DNA from: Candidatus Magasanikbacteria bacterium CG_4_10_14_0_8_um_filter_42_12
GTDB taxonomy: Bacteria; Patescibacteriota; Patescibacteriia; Magasanikbacterales; UBA922
Assembly: GCA_002784795.1 (NCBI GenBank)
Contig: PFLZ01000017.1
Coordinates: forward strand, 1 to 5,117
Direction: 5' to 3'
DNA length: 5,117 nt
Of the stretch, positions 1 through 5,079 are shown piece after piece (within the stretch, counting starts at the first letter, position 1; the number at the start of each line of letters is the position of its first letter). Position numbers and translations under genes: made by a program. Below the pieces are notes generated by a model. The model did no database searches. It had not been told where the DNA came from and saw only the letters and a program-made list of their open reading frames with translations.

Positions 1-50
1 ACATACAACACATTTCTCTGAATATTCCCAATTCTACCAAATTAGTGTTG

Positions 51-83
51 CTTCTAGTTTAGAATCTTTCTTGTGCCTAGAAG
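51..83. repeat. 7-bp inverted repeat upstream of the secG promoter
   Basis: CTTCTAG at 51-57 and CTAGAAG at 77-83 are perfect reverse complements separated by 19 nt. A competing 5-bp hairpin (TTCTA 52-56 with TAGAA 60-64) uses the left arm too. The right arm ends 3 nt before the candidate -35 box at 87, so this could be an operator or the weak end of an upstream transcript. No T-run follows it. All three forward frames are interrupted by stops in the first 105 bases, so no coding region is supported there. Function is unknown and chance is possible in AT-rich DNA. Confidence 0.3.
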
Positions 84-86
84 ACA

Positions 87-115
87 TTGACATCTTGAGG
101 AGAGGATGATACCAT
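87..115 (+). promoter_or_regulatory. Candidate promoter for secG
   Basis: A perfect TTGACA (87-92) lies 17 nt before TACCAT (110-115, 4 of 6 matches to TATAAT), which is preceded by TGA, an extended -10 form. Predicted transcription start is near 122. This geometry (TTGAC, 17-nt spacer, TA...T) is repeated at the two other promoters in the window. If it is right, the ATG at 106 would be outside the transcript and SecG would start at 166. Confidence 0.5.
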
Positions 116-165
116 CTCTGGGCACTCTTGAATTTTTGTTATTTTTCACCTATACTTTTCACTAT

Positions 166-381
166 ATGCAAACGATACTCACGATAGCACAAATGATCTT
201 GGGGGTTCTCCTCATCGTTGTTATTTTGCTCCAGCAACAGGGGGCTGGTCTTGGTGCTGCCTTTGGTGGCGGTGGTGGTGTCGCAACTACTCGCCGAGGA
301 AGCGATTTGGTACTGTTCCGAGCAACTATTGGTATCTCTATTGCTTTTTTTCTTCTTTCTCTCGTCCTTGTCATTCTCTAA
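166..381 (+). CDS. secG: Protein-export membrane protein SecG
   Basis: SecG is the small accessory subunit of the SecYEG channel in the cytoplasmic membrane, where it aids SecA-driven protein export. The 71-residue product has the family layout: a first membrane helix (about residues 3-22), the cytoplasmic loop LLQQQGAGLGAAFGGGGG with the hallmark QQ-G-GLG-AFGG signature, a basic TTRRG turn (41-45), and a second helix (about 52-71) that runs to the C-terminus. Start choice: an in-frame ATG at 106 would give 91 residues with 20 extra hydrophobic residues; it has AGGAG at 98-102 but only 3 nt of spacing, and lies upstream of the predicted transcription start. The 166 start gives the usual family length and places helix 1 at the N-terminus, though it has no Shine-Dalgarno. 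The next gene begins 42 nt downstream on the same strand, suggesting one transcript. Identity is secure; the start is not. Confidence 0.92.
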   Translation: MQTILTIAQMILGVLLIVVILLQQQGAGLGAAFGGGGGVATTRRGSDLVLFRATIGISIAFFLLSLVLVIL

Positions 382-390
382 TAGCGTCTT

Positions 391-405
391 CCACGCAGTG
401 CGTGG
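391..405 (+). other. Short perfect hairpin in the secG to solute-binding-protein gap
   Basis: CCACGC (391-396) and GCGTGG (400-405) form a 6-bp stem with a 3-nt AGT loop. It starts 9 nt after the secG stop and ends 18 nt before the next start codon. No T-run follows (taaagtcc), so it is not a classic terminator; it may be an mRNA processing or stabilising structure, or act on initiation at the GTG. The structure is seen; any role is inference. Confidence 0.4.
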
Positions 406-423
406 TAAAGTCCTCGTGTCCAT

Positions 424-2430
424 GTGCGTAGTATTTCTTTTTTGAAAAACGCCGTCAAATCACTCAAAAAAAAAGTTGGGCGTTCTCATGCTGCCACCCC
501 ACTCGTCTCACATGACCATGATGTCACTCTCATCCGGTCACTTCGTGGCAAGCGGACACCAACGGTAAAACAATGGACTATGCTTCCTGGACTTTTGAGT
601 GTTCGGGAAAAGCAGCTGTTTATTGTTTCTGGCATTGTATTGCTGTCTTCATTGTTGTGGTTTGGATATACCCTTTTGTCAACGCATCTCATGACGGTAC
701 CTGCTGCAGGTGGTCGATATGTCGAAGCAGTCGTAGGGACGCCGCAGCGTATCAATCCACTCTTTGCCTCGACCAATGATACGGATGTCGATCTGACCAG
801 ATTGGTCTATTCTGGGTTGCTTCGTCATAATGCTTCACAGGAATTGGTCCCTGATCTTGCAACGACACTTCCTGAAAAAAGTGAAGATGGGCTCATGTAC
901 ACGCTTCACCTGAGAGAAAATGCACAATGGCATGATGGTGAACCCTTTACTGCCGATGATGTCATCTTTACCTTTGATACAATACAGGATCCTGCTATCA
1001 ATAGTCCGCTTCTTGTTAGTTTTCAAGGTATTCACGTTGAAAAGCTCGATGAATTTACCGTTCGGTTTACATTGGCTGAACCATTTCCTGCATTTCCGTC
1101 TTCTTTGACGGTAGGTGTTTTGCCAGAGCATTTGTGGCAGGGGATCTCTGCGGAACAATTTCGCCTTTCCCCAAAAAATACGCAGCCAATAGGTACTGGG
1201 CCATATCAGTTTTCTAAATTGCTAAAAGATGATAGTGGTCGTATCGTGAGATATGAACTTACCAGAGTAGAAAATTGGTATCGACAGTCTCCCTATATAA
1301 AAGAATTTGTGTTTGCCTTTTATAATGCATACGCCGGCCCAGGTGGGGCAATCCAGGATTTGCGAGAAAAGAAAGTTGATGGGCTTCATTTTGTGCCGTA
1401 TGATTTGCGAAGCCAAGTCGCGCGAAAACATTTGGTACTCCGTACATTGCAATTGCCACAATACACAGCACTCATGTTCAATCAATCTCATACATCGGTC
1501 CTCGAAGAATTGGATGTGCGAAAGATGCTTGCATGTAGTATTGATAAAGAACGTATTCTCAGAGAAACGCTCGATAACGAAGGACAAATAATCCATAGTC
1601 CTGTATTACCTGGTTTTCCTGGCCATGATCCAGAACGAAAAACAGAACGATGTGATACGGGAGTGGCAAATGAAACACTTGATGAAACCTATGATCGGCT
1701 TTCTATCGATGAATATAGAACGCAGTTGCTGGATGAAGAAATAGTACGATATAAAGAATCTCTTGTGATTGCATCCTCTACGCCAGAAGGCGAAGACACC
1801 GCGGTAGACAACACGGATGATGTTCCAGAGGAGGTGTTGCAACAGATGAACGATGCTATTGATACGCGTATTGATTTGGCACAGCCATTTTATCGTGTGG
1901 ATGATGACAAGCGTATTGTAACGTTGACGATCGTCACGAGTGATACGACAGAGTATGCCCAGGCTGTTCATCTCATTGCGAGTATGTGGCAAGAGTTGGG
2001 AATTGTGACAAACATTTCTTTGGTACCTGCAAAAGATATTTCAAAGCAAGTCCTCAAAGAACGCAATTACGATGTCTTATTGTATGGTATGATAGTAGGT
2101 GAGGATCCTGATCAGTATGCGTTTTGGCATTCAAGTCAGGTAGATTTTCCTGGATTGAATTTGAGTCAGTATGCAAATAGAGAACTCGATACGATCTTGG
2201 AAGATGCGAGAGAGACGGTAGATGATGACAAAGAGGTAGAACTCTATCAAACATTTCAAGAGATGTTGATGAAGGATGTTCCTGCGGTATTTCTCTATAT
2301 GCCTACGTACACCTATGCTTTGAGTGATAAGGTTCAAGGGTTTGAGGTGTCGCGTATTTCGCATCCTGCAGATAGATTTAATAGTATTGAATCGTGGTTT
2401 ATCAAAACAAAAAAAGTCTGGAATAAGTAG
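424..2430 (+). CDS. Membrane-anchored family 5 (peptide-type) ABC transporter substrate-binding protein
   Basis: The 668-residue product is an extracytoplasmic solute-binding protein of the SBP_bac_5 (OppA/DppA-like) family, which captures oligopeptides or similar ligands for ABC import. Residues 1-64 are basic and probably cytoplasmic; 65-86 form one membrane helix with no lipobox cysteine, so it should be an uncleaved anchor. Family landmarks follow: RINPLFASTNDTDVDLTRLVYSGLL at 109-133, HDGEPFTADDVIFTFDTI (170-187), IGTGPY (256-261), DVRKMLACSIDKERI (364-378), and a C-terminal lobe with the ED-PDQYAFWHSSQ segment (560-572) and SQYANRELD (581-589). An acidic stretch (about 410-480) interrupts lobe 2. 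The start is GTG without a Shine-Dalgarno; ATG at 580 would lose a conserved-looking PTVKQW...LS-REK segment before the helix, so the upstream start is preferred. No permease or ATPase gene is adjacent, so transport partner and ligand are unknown; it may act with distant subunits. Confidence 0.9.
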   Translation: MRSISFLKNAVKSLKKKVGRSHAATPLVSHDHDVTLIRSLRGKRTPTVKQWTMLPGLLSVREKQLFIVSGIVLLSSLLWFGYTLLSTHLMTVPAAGGRYVEAVVGTPQRINPLFASTNDTDVDLTRLVYSGLLRHNASQELVPDLATTLPEKSEDGLMYTLHLRENAQWHDGEPFTADDVIFTFDTIQDPAINSPLLVSFQGIHVEKLDEFTVRFTLAEPFPAFPSSLTVGVLPEHLWQGISAEQFRLSPKNTQPIGTGPYQFSKLLKDDSGRIVRYELTRVENWYRQSPYIKEFVFAFYNAYAGPGGAIQDLREKKVDGLHFVPYDLRSQVARKHLVLRTLQLPQYTALMFNQSHTSVLEELDVRKMLACSIDKERILRETLDNEGQIIHSPVLPGFPGHDPERKTERCDTGVANETLDETYDRLSIDEYRTQLLDEEIVRYKESLVIASSTPEGEDTAVDNTDDVPEEVLQQMNDAIDTRIDLAQPFYRVDDDKRIVTLTIVTSDTTEYAQAVHLIASMWQELGIVTNISLVPAKDISKQVLKERNYDVLLYGMIVGEDPDQYAFWHSSQVDFPGLNLSQYANRELDTILEDARETVDDDKEVELYQTFQEMLMKDVPAVFLYMPTYTYALSDKVQGFEVSRISHPADRFNSIESWFIKTKKVWNK

Positions 2431-2438
2431 GCAAGATC

Positions 2439-2467
2439 TTGACAATATTCATATGTTGTGGTAGAGT
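2439..2467 (+). promoter_or_regulatory. Promoter of tRNA-Leu (possibly also of rnj)
   Basis: A perfect TTGACA (2439-2444) is followed by a 17-nt spacer and TAGAGT (2462-2467), preceded by TGG as an extended -10. Transcription should start near 2473-2474, giving a leader of about 30 nt before the mature tRNA. The -35 box starts only 8 nt after the stop codon of the solute-binding protein and overlaps the palindrome AAGATCTT. No terminator is seen between that gene and this promoter, so read-through from upstream is also likely. Confidence 0.8.
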
Positions 2468-2504
2468 GTAGTACTTATAGCTTCTTCTTCTCTTCCAAAA
2501 CCAC

Positions 2505-2588
2505 GCCGAAGTGGTGAAACTGGTATACACGCATGCTTCAGGTGCATGTACTCGCAAGAGTGTGAGGGTTCGAGTCCCTCTTTCGGCA
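2505..2588 (+). tRNA. tRNA-Leu, anticodon CAG
   Basis: A complete class II tRNA folds by hand. The acceptor stem is GCCGAAG (2505-2511) with TTTCGGC (2581-2587), ending in a G-T wobble; the D stem is GTG/CAC (2514-2516, 2528-2530) with GG in the loop; the anticodon stem is CATGC/GCATG (2532-2536, 2544-2548) around loop TTCAGGT, giving anticodon CAG (2539-2541) that reads CUG; the long variable arm is ACTC/GAGT with a GCAA loop (2550-2561); the T arm is GAGGG, TTCGAGT, CCCTC (2564-2580). The discriminator is A2588, expected for tRNA-Leu. The 3' CCA is not encoded (CAA follows), so a CCA-adding enzyme must complete it. It has its own promoter and precedes RNase J. Confidence 0.97.
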
Positions 2589-2593
2589 CAAAC

Positions 2594-2653
2594 ATATACA
2601 CATCTTTCTTCAATGTCATACTGCTCTCGCGGTATGTATGTGTATGTCCTTTT
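2594..2653 (+). terminator. Two-part hairpin with short T-run downstream of tRNA-Leu (candidate leaky terminator or processing site)
   Basis: An outer 10-bp stem pairs 2594-2603 with 2638-2647 (one T-G wobble). Inside it, after an asymmetric internal loop, CATACTGC (2617-2624) pairs with GCGGTATG (2629-2636) around a TCTC tetraloop (one wobble). The run CCTTTT (2648-2653) follows. The outer stem is AT-rich and the T-run short, so termination would be partial at best. It may instead protect or guide processing of a transcript joining the tRNA and RNase J. The pairing is seen; the role is inferred. Confidence 0.4.
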
Positions 2654-2702
2654 ATACAGATACCCCTCGTTTTTTTACGTGGGTTGTCACATGTAATTTT
2701 TT

Positions 2703-4730
2703 ATGACATTAGCACCATCTCGGCCAACATCGGCCGGACACAGTGGTCGTGCGCCAAAATCATATGGACGCACTTCCGCATCGCACCGCACAAACACGCA
2801 CAAATCTGTAGGGAGAAATTCAGGGAAGCCCGTACCTGCGAGCACTGAAAAACCATCATTTTCTACAAGACCTACACCACAGCGTACAGAAAAGCCTACG
2901 TTTTCACGAAAGCCAACGGCAAGTACAGACAAGAAGAAAACATTTTCAGGGAAACGAACAAATCAATCACGAAGTGGTGGTTCACGTTCGAATGCACGTC
3001 CTTCTCAGCCAGCAGGCACTGGATATGCATCCAAAGCAGGAGCTGCAAAAGTACCGCCTCTCAAGCGCGGGACGTTTCGTATTATTCCTATCGGTGGACA
3101 AGAAGAAGTAGGCCGAAACATGGTCATATACGAATATGAAGATGATATTGTGATCCTCGACATGGGATTGCAATTTCCAGAAGATGACATGCCTGGAATC
3201 GATTTTATTATTCCAAATAGTAGTTACCTCGAGAAGAAAATAAAAAATATCAAAGGGGTCGTGTTTAGCCATGGTCATCTTGATCATATTGGTGCAGCAC
3301 CAATCTTGCTCGAAAAACTTGGGTATCCACCGATCATCGCGATGCCACTGACGCTCGCCATGATCAAAGATCGTGTAGAGGATTACAAAAAAGGAAGTGC
3401 CAAAAAATTGAAAACAATCACGGTAAAATCTATAACTGATCGTGTCCGTCTTGGAAAATTTCGTATTGGATTTTTTCAAGTAGAACATTCTATCATGGAT
3501 GCGATGGGGACGATTATCGAGACACCTGTCGGATCAGCCTTGCATCCAGGAGACTGGACAATGGAACGCGATGCCAATGATCATACGCATGTACACTATG
3601 ATCAGCTTTTGAAAGAAAAGCGACCAAGTGTCCTGATGCTCGAAAGTCTCGGTGCACTGAAAGAAGGACGTCATGCAACGCATGAAGAATTGTATGAAAA
3701 TTTGTATAATCTGTTGAAAGATGCGCCAGGGAGAATCATTGTGGCAACGTTTTCATCCCAAGTAGAACGGGTAAAATGGCTCATCGAAGCGGCAAATAAA
3801 CTGGGCAAAAAAGTAGCACTCGATGGCTACAGTATGAAAAAGAATATCGAGATTGCGCGCGAACTCGGCTATGTAAAACCGGCAAAAGAAACATTGATCG
3901 ATGTACACAAAACTGATGATTTTCCAGAAAATAAAGTGGTCATCGTGTGTACCGGTGCGCAAGGAGAAGAAAATGCCGTGTTGAATCGTATCTCGAGTGG
4001 CAATCATCGCAGTGTCAAACTTCGAAAAAAAGATACCGTTGTATTTTCATCTTCTGTTATTCCTGGAAATGAACGATCTATCCAACGTCTCAAAGACAAT
4101 ATTTATCGTCAGTGTGACAATGTCATTCACGGAGATCTGATGGACGTCCATGTCAGTGGGCATGGCACTCGTCGCGATATCATCGACATGATTGACCAGG
4201 TAAAGCCGGATTACTTTATGCCGGTATATGGCAATCACTTCTTTTTGAAAGAAGCACAACGTCTCGCGATAAAACATGGCTATCCAGAAAACAAAACAAT
4301 TGTGCCAGACAATGGTTCTATTATTGAAATGGATAAAGATGGATTGAAAGTATTGAAGGAAAAAGCAAATAGTGACTATGTCTTTGTCGATGGGCTTGGT
4401 ATTAGTGATTCACAAAATGTGGTCCTCCGAGATCGACAGGTCTTGGCAGAGGATGGAATGCTTGTCGTGATCGCGACGGTTCATACTAAGACTGGCAAGT
4501 TGATCCAAAATCCAGATATCATTTCACGTGGGTTTGTCTTCTTGAAAGATAATAAAGATTTGATCGAGGACATTCGTCACAAAGTGAAAAAAATGATTGT
4601 GGTGTCAGATCCAAAGACGTGGGCAGATACCAATCAGATCCGCAATGATATCCGCGACAAAATTGGACAATTTGTGTTTACCAAAACACAAAAGCGTCCG
4701 ATGATTTTGCCAGTGGTTATCGAAGTATAG
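2703..4730 (+). CDS. rnj: Ribonuclease J (metallo-beta-lactamase/beta-CASP RNase) with basic N-terminal extension
   Basis: RNase J is a metal-dependent cytoplasmic nuclease with endonuclease and 5'-3' exonuclease activity, used in mRNA decay and rRNA maturation. Residues 1-120 are a Ser/Thr/Pro/Lys/Arg-rich, presumably disordered extension. The rest (about 555 residues) matches the usual family length. Seen motifs: GGQEEVGRNM (131-140), the metal motif HGHLDH (190-195), H262 in EHSIMD, D284 in HPGDW, β-CASP segments GRIIVATFSS (343-352), GYSMKKNI (375-382), TGAQGE (417-422), IPGNE (453-457), HVSGHG (483-488), and the C-terminal signature PDIISRGF (604-611) and RPMILPVVIEV (665-675). Two departures stand out: the usual PxHGE metal-ligand histidine is Y509 (PVYGN), and the SDSTNA segment is LESLGA (313-318). 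ATG 2703 is the only usable start: an in-frame TAA sits at 2694 and no ATG, GTG or TTG follows before codon 140. There is no Shine-Dalgarno and no separate promoter is obvious, so co-transcription with the tRNA is plausible. Confidence 0.95.
   Translation: MTLAPSRPTSAGHSGRAPKSYGRTSASHRTNTHKSVGRNSGKPVPASTEKPSFSTRPTPQRTEKPTFSRKPTASTDKKKTFSGKRTNQSRSGGSRSNARPSQPAGTGYASKAGAAKVPPLKRGTFRIIPIGGQEEVGRNMVIYEYEDDIVILDMGLQFPEDDMPGIDFIIPNSSYLEKKIKNIKGVVFSHGHLDHIGAAPILLEKLGYPPIIAMPLTLAMIKDRVEDYKKGSAKKLKTITVKSITDRVRLGKFRIGFFQVEHSIMDAMGTIIETPVGSALHPGDWTMERDANDHTHVHYDQLLKEKRPSVLMLESLGALKEGRHATHEELYENLYNLLKDAPGRIIVATFSSQVERVKWLIEAANKLGKKVALDGYSMKKNIEIARELGYVKPAKETLIDVHKTDDFPENKVVIVCTGAQGEENAVLNRISSGNHRSVKLRKKDTVVFSSSVIPGNERSIQRLKDNIYRQCDNVIHGDLMDVHVSGHGTRRDIIDMIDQVKPDYFMPVYGNHFFLKEAQRLAIKHGYPENKTIVPDNGSIIEMDKDGLKVLKEKANSDYVFVDGLGISDSQNVVLRDRQVLAEDGMLVVIATVHTKTGKLIQNPDIISRGFVFLKDNKDLIEDIRHKVKKMIVVSDPKTWADTNQIRNDIRDKIGQFVFTKTQKRPMILPVVIEV
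2844..2960 (+). repeat. Three imperfect 12-14-residue repeats in the RNase J N-terminal tail
   Basis: Residues 48-61 (TEKPSFSTRPTPQR), 62-74 (TEKPTFSRKPTAS) and 75-86 (TDKKKTFSGKRT) share the pattern T-(E/D)-K-x-x-F-S-x-(R/K), with a phenylalanine as the only large hydrophobic residue of each unit. The DNA copies have diverged, so the repeat shows at protein level rather than as near-identical DNA. Regularly spaced aromatic residues in a basic, flexible tail fit binding to RNA or to a partner protein, but this is inference. Confidence 0.6.
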
Positions 4731-4732
4731 GG

Positions 4733-4809
4733 ACAATAAACAACTAACAAGTAATCCCGCCTTTGGCAGGGATCCCGTCCAGTAACACTGGCGGGACAAG
4801 TAACAATTT
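4733..4809. repeat. Heptamer array (ACAANTA-like) interrupted by the palindromic element
   Basis: Immediately after the rnj stop, three in-phase heptamers begin with ACAA: ACAATAA (4733-4739), ACAACTA (4740-4746), ACAAGTA (4747-4753). After the palindromic element the phase resumes with ACAAGTA (4796-4802) and ACAATTT (4803-4809). Removing the element and one ACAAGTA copy would leave a continuous four-unit array. The segment is AT-rich and short, so chance cannot be excluded. Confidence 0.45.
4755..4796. repeat. REP-like palindromic element with flanking direct repeats
   Basis: A GC-rich 42-bp palindromic block sits in an AT-rich gap. Its ends TCCCGCC (4755-4761) and GGCGGGA (4790-4796) are perfect inverted repeats and its centre GGGATCCC (4769-4776) is a perfect palindrome. 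It can fold as two adjacent hairpins: 4755-4772 (7 bp, one bulged A, TTT loop) and 4773-4796 (10 bp, one bulged T, AAC loop). It is bounded by identical ACAAGTAA copies at 4747-4754 and 4796-4803, resembling a target-site duplication. It carries no coding capacity of its own. It may be a non-autonomous mobile palindrome or REP-type repeat; the second hairpin is 10 nt from an ATTTTT run, so a weak transcription terminator role is also possible. Confidence 0.7.
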
Positions 4810-4813
4810 TTGT

Positions 4814-5008
4814 ATGCCAGTAGAACAAGCACATATTCATCCTGATAAACCTTCTTATCCTTTACGACCTGAGGATCCTGAACAAGAAGAACCATCTAGT
4901 GTTCGTATTGGAAATATTGGCGGAGTCCCTATGGGGGAAAGCCCACACCATCATGATGAAGATGCTGATGAAGATGAAAATAATATTGTCGAAACCACTA
5001 TCGTATAA
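4814..5008 (+). CDS. Small acidic, His-containing hypothetical protein
   Basis: This 64-residue product is not recognised. It is hydrophilic, without a signal peptide or membrane helix. The first half is Pro/Glu-rich (PLRPEDPEQEEP, 16-27), the middle is Gly-containing (IGNIGGVPMGES), and residues 44-55 hold PHHHDEDADEDE, a His triplet followed by a dense Asp/Glu run that could bind metal ions or a basic partner. The start is ATG 4814, with no Shine-Dalgarno (upstream CAATTTTTGT). An in-frame TTG at 4763 would extend it by 17 residues, but through the palindromic element, so it is rejected. It lies 83 nt after rnj and just before a new promoter, so it would share the rnj transcript. Being short and compositionally biased, it could be spurious, but same-strand placement and the tight fit between rnj and the next promoter favour a real gene. 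Confidence 0.5.
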   Translation: MPVEQAHIHPDKPSYPLRPEDPEQEEPSSVRIGNIGGVPMGESPHHHDEDADEDENNIVETTIV

Positions 5009-5015
5009 GTTGTTG

Positions 5016-5024
5016 TTATCCACA
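5016..5024 (+). promoter_or_regulatory. Perfect DnaA-box 9-mer
   Basis: TTATCCACA matches the high-affinity E. coli-type DnaA box exactly. It lies 7 nt after the stop of the small ORF and 7 nt before a -35 box (5032), a position suited to DnaA acting on that promoter. Only one copy is visible and no AT-rich unwinding region or dnaA/dnaN gene is near, so an origin is not supported. A chance match is possible. Confidence 0.35.
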
Positions 5025-5031
5025 CATCACT

Positions 5032-5060
5032 TTGACCAATCGTGCACTACATAGTAGAGT
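5032..5060 (+). promoter_or_regulatory. Promoter for the gene leaving the right edge
   Basis: TTGACC (5032-5037, 5 of 6) is followed by a 17-nt spacer and TAGAGT (5055-5060), the same -10 hexamer and spacing as the tRNA-Leu promoter. Transcription should start near 5067, about 13 nt before the ATG at 5080. Repetition of the exact -10 sequence within one window raises confidence that this is the local housekeeping sigma-factor pattern. Confidence 0.65.
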
Positions 5061-5079
5061 AGACTCATACAAAACGTAT

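Noticed and set aside
580..582. ATG at codon 53 as the start of the solute-binding protein
   Set aside because: It would cut into the PTVKQW...LS-REK segment that looks conserved before the membrane helix, and it has no better ribosome binding site than GTG 424.
1222..1992. Long antisense frames opposite the solute-binding protein
   Set aside because: They are shadows of the coding strand, with low-complexity Ile/Phe/Arg-rich translations and no recognisable domains or starts.
2663..2683. CCC/CGT...ACG/GGG hairpin around a T7 run as a terminator
   Set aside because: The T-run is in the loop rather than after the stem, and the stem is broken by unequal bulges, so it does not have terminator form.
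2511..2696. A 61-codon frame starting MVKLVYTHASG over the tRNA
   Set aside because: It is a translation of the tRNA-Leu itself plus its spacer, a well-known kind of spurious gene call; the cloverleaf fold explains the sequence fully.
2546..2848. A 100-codon frame spanning the tRNA 3' half and the RNase J start
   Set aside because: It overlaps both the tRNA and the N-terminal coding part of rnj in another frame and has no family features.
4763..4813. TTG start extending the small downstream ORF by 17 codons
   Set aside because: The extension would translate the palindromic element and the direct repeat; the ATG at 4814 lies cleanly beyond both.
166..5008. Recoded genetic code (UGA as glycine, seen in some CPR groups)
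   Set aside because: No complete gene uses TGA as its stop, but all are full length with no internal TGA, whereas recoded genomes have many in-frame TGA codons; the standard code fits.
5009..5079. Replication origin at the DnaA box
   Set aside because: There is a single box, no box cluster, no obvious unwinding element and no dnaA or dnaN in view.
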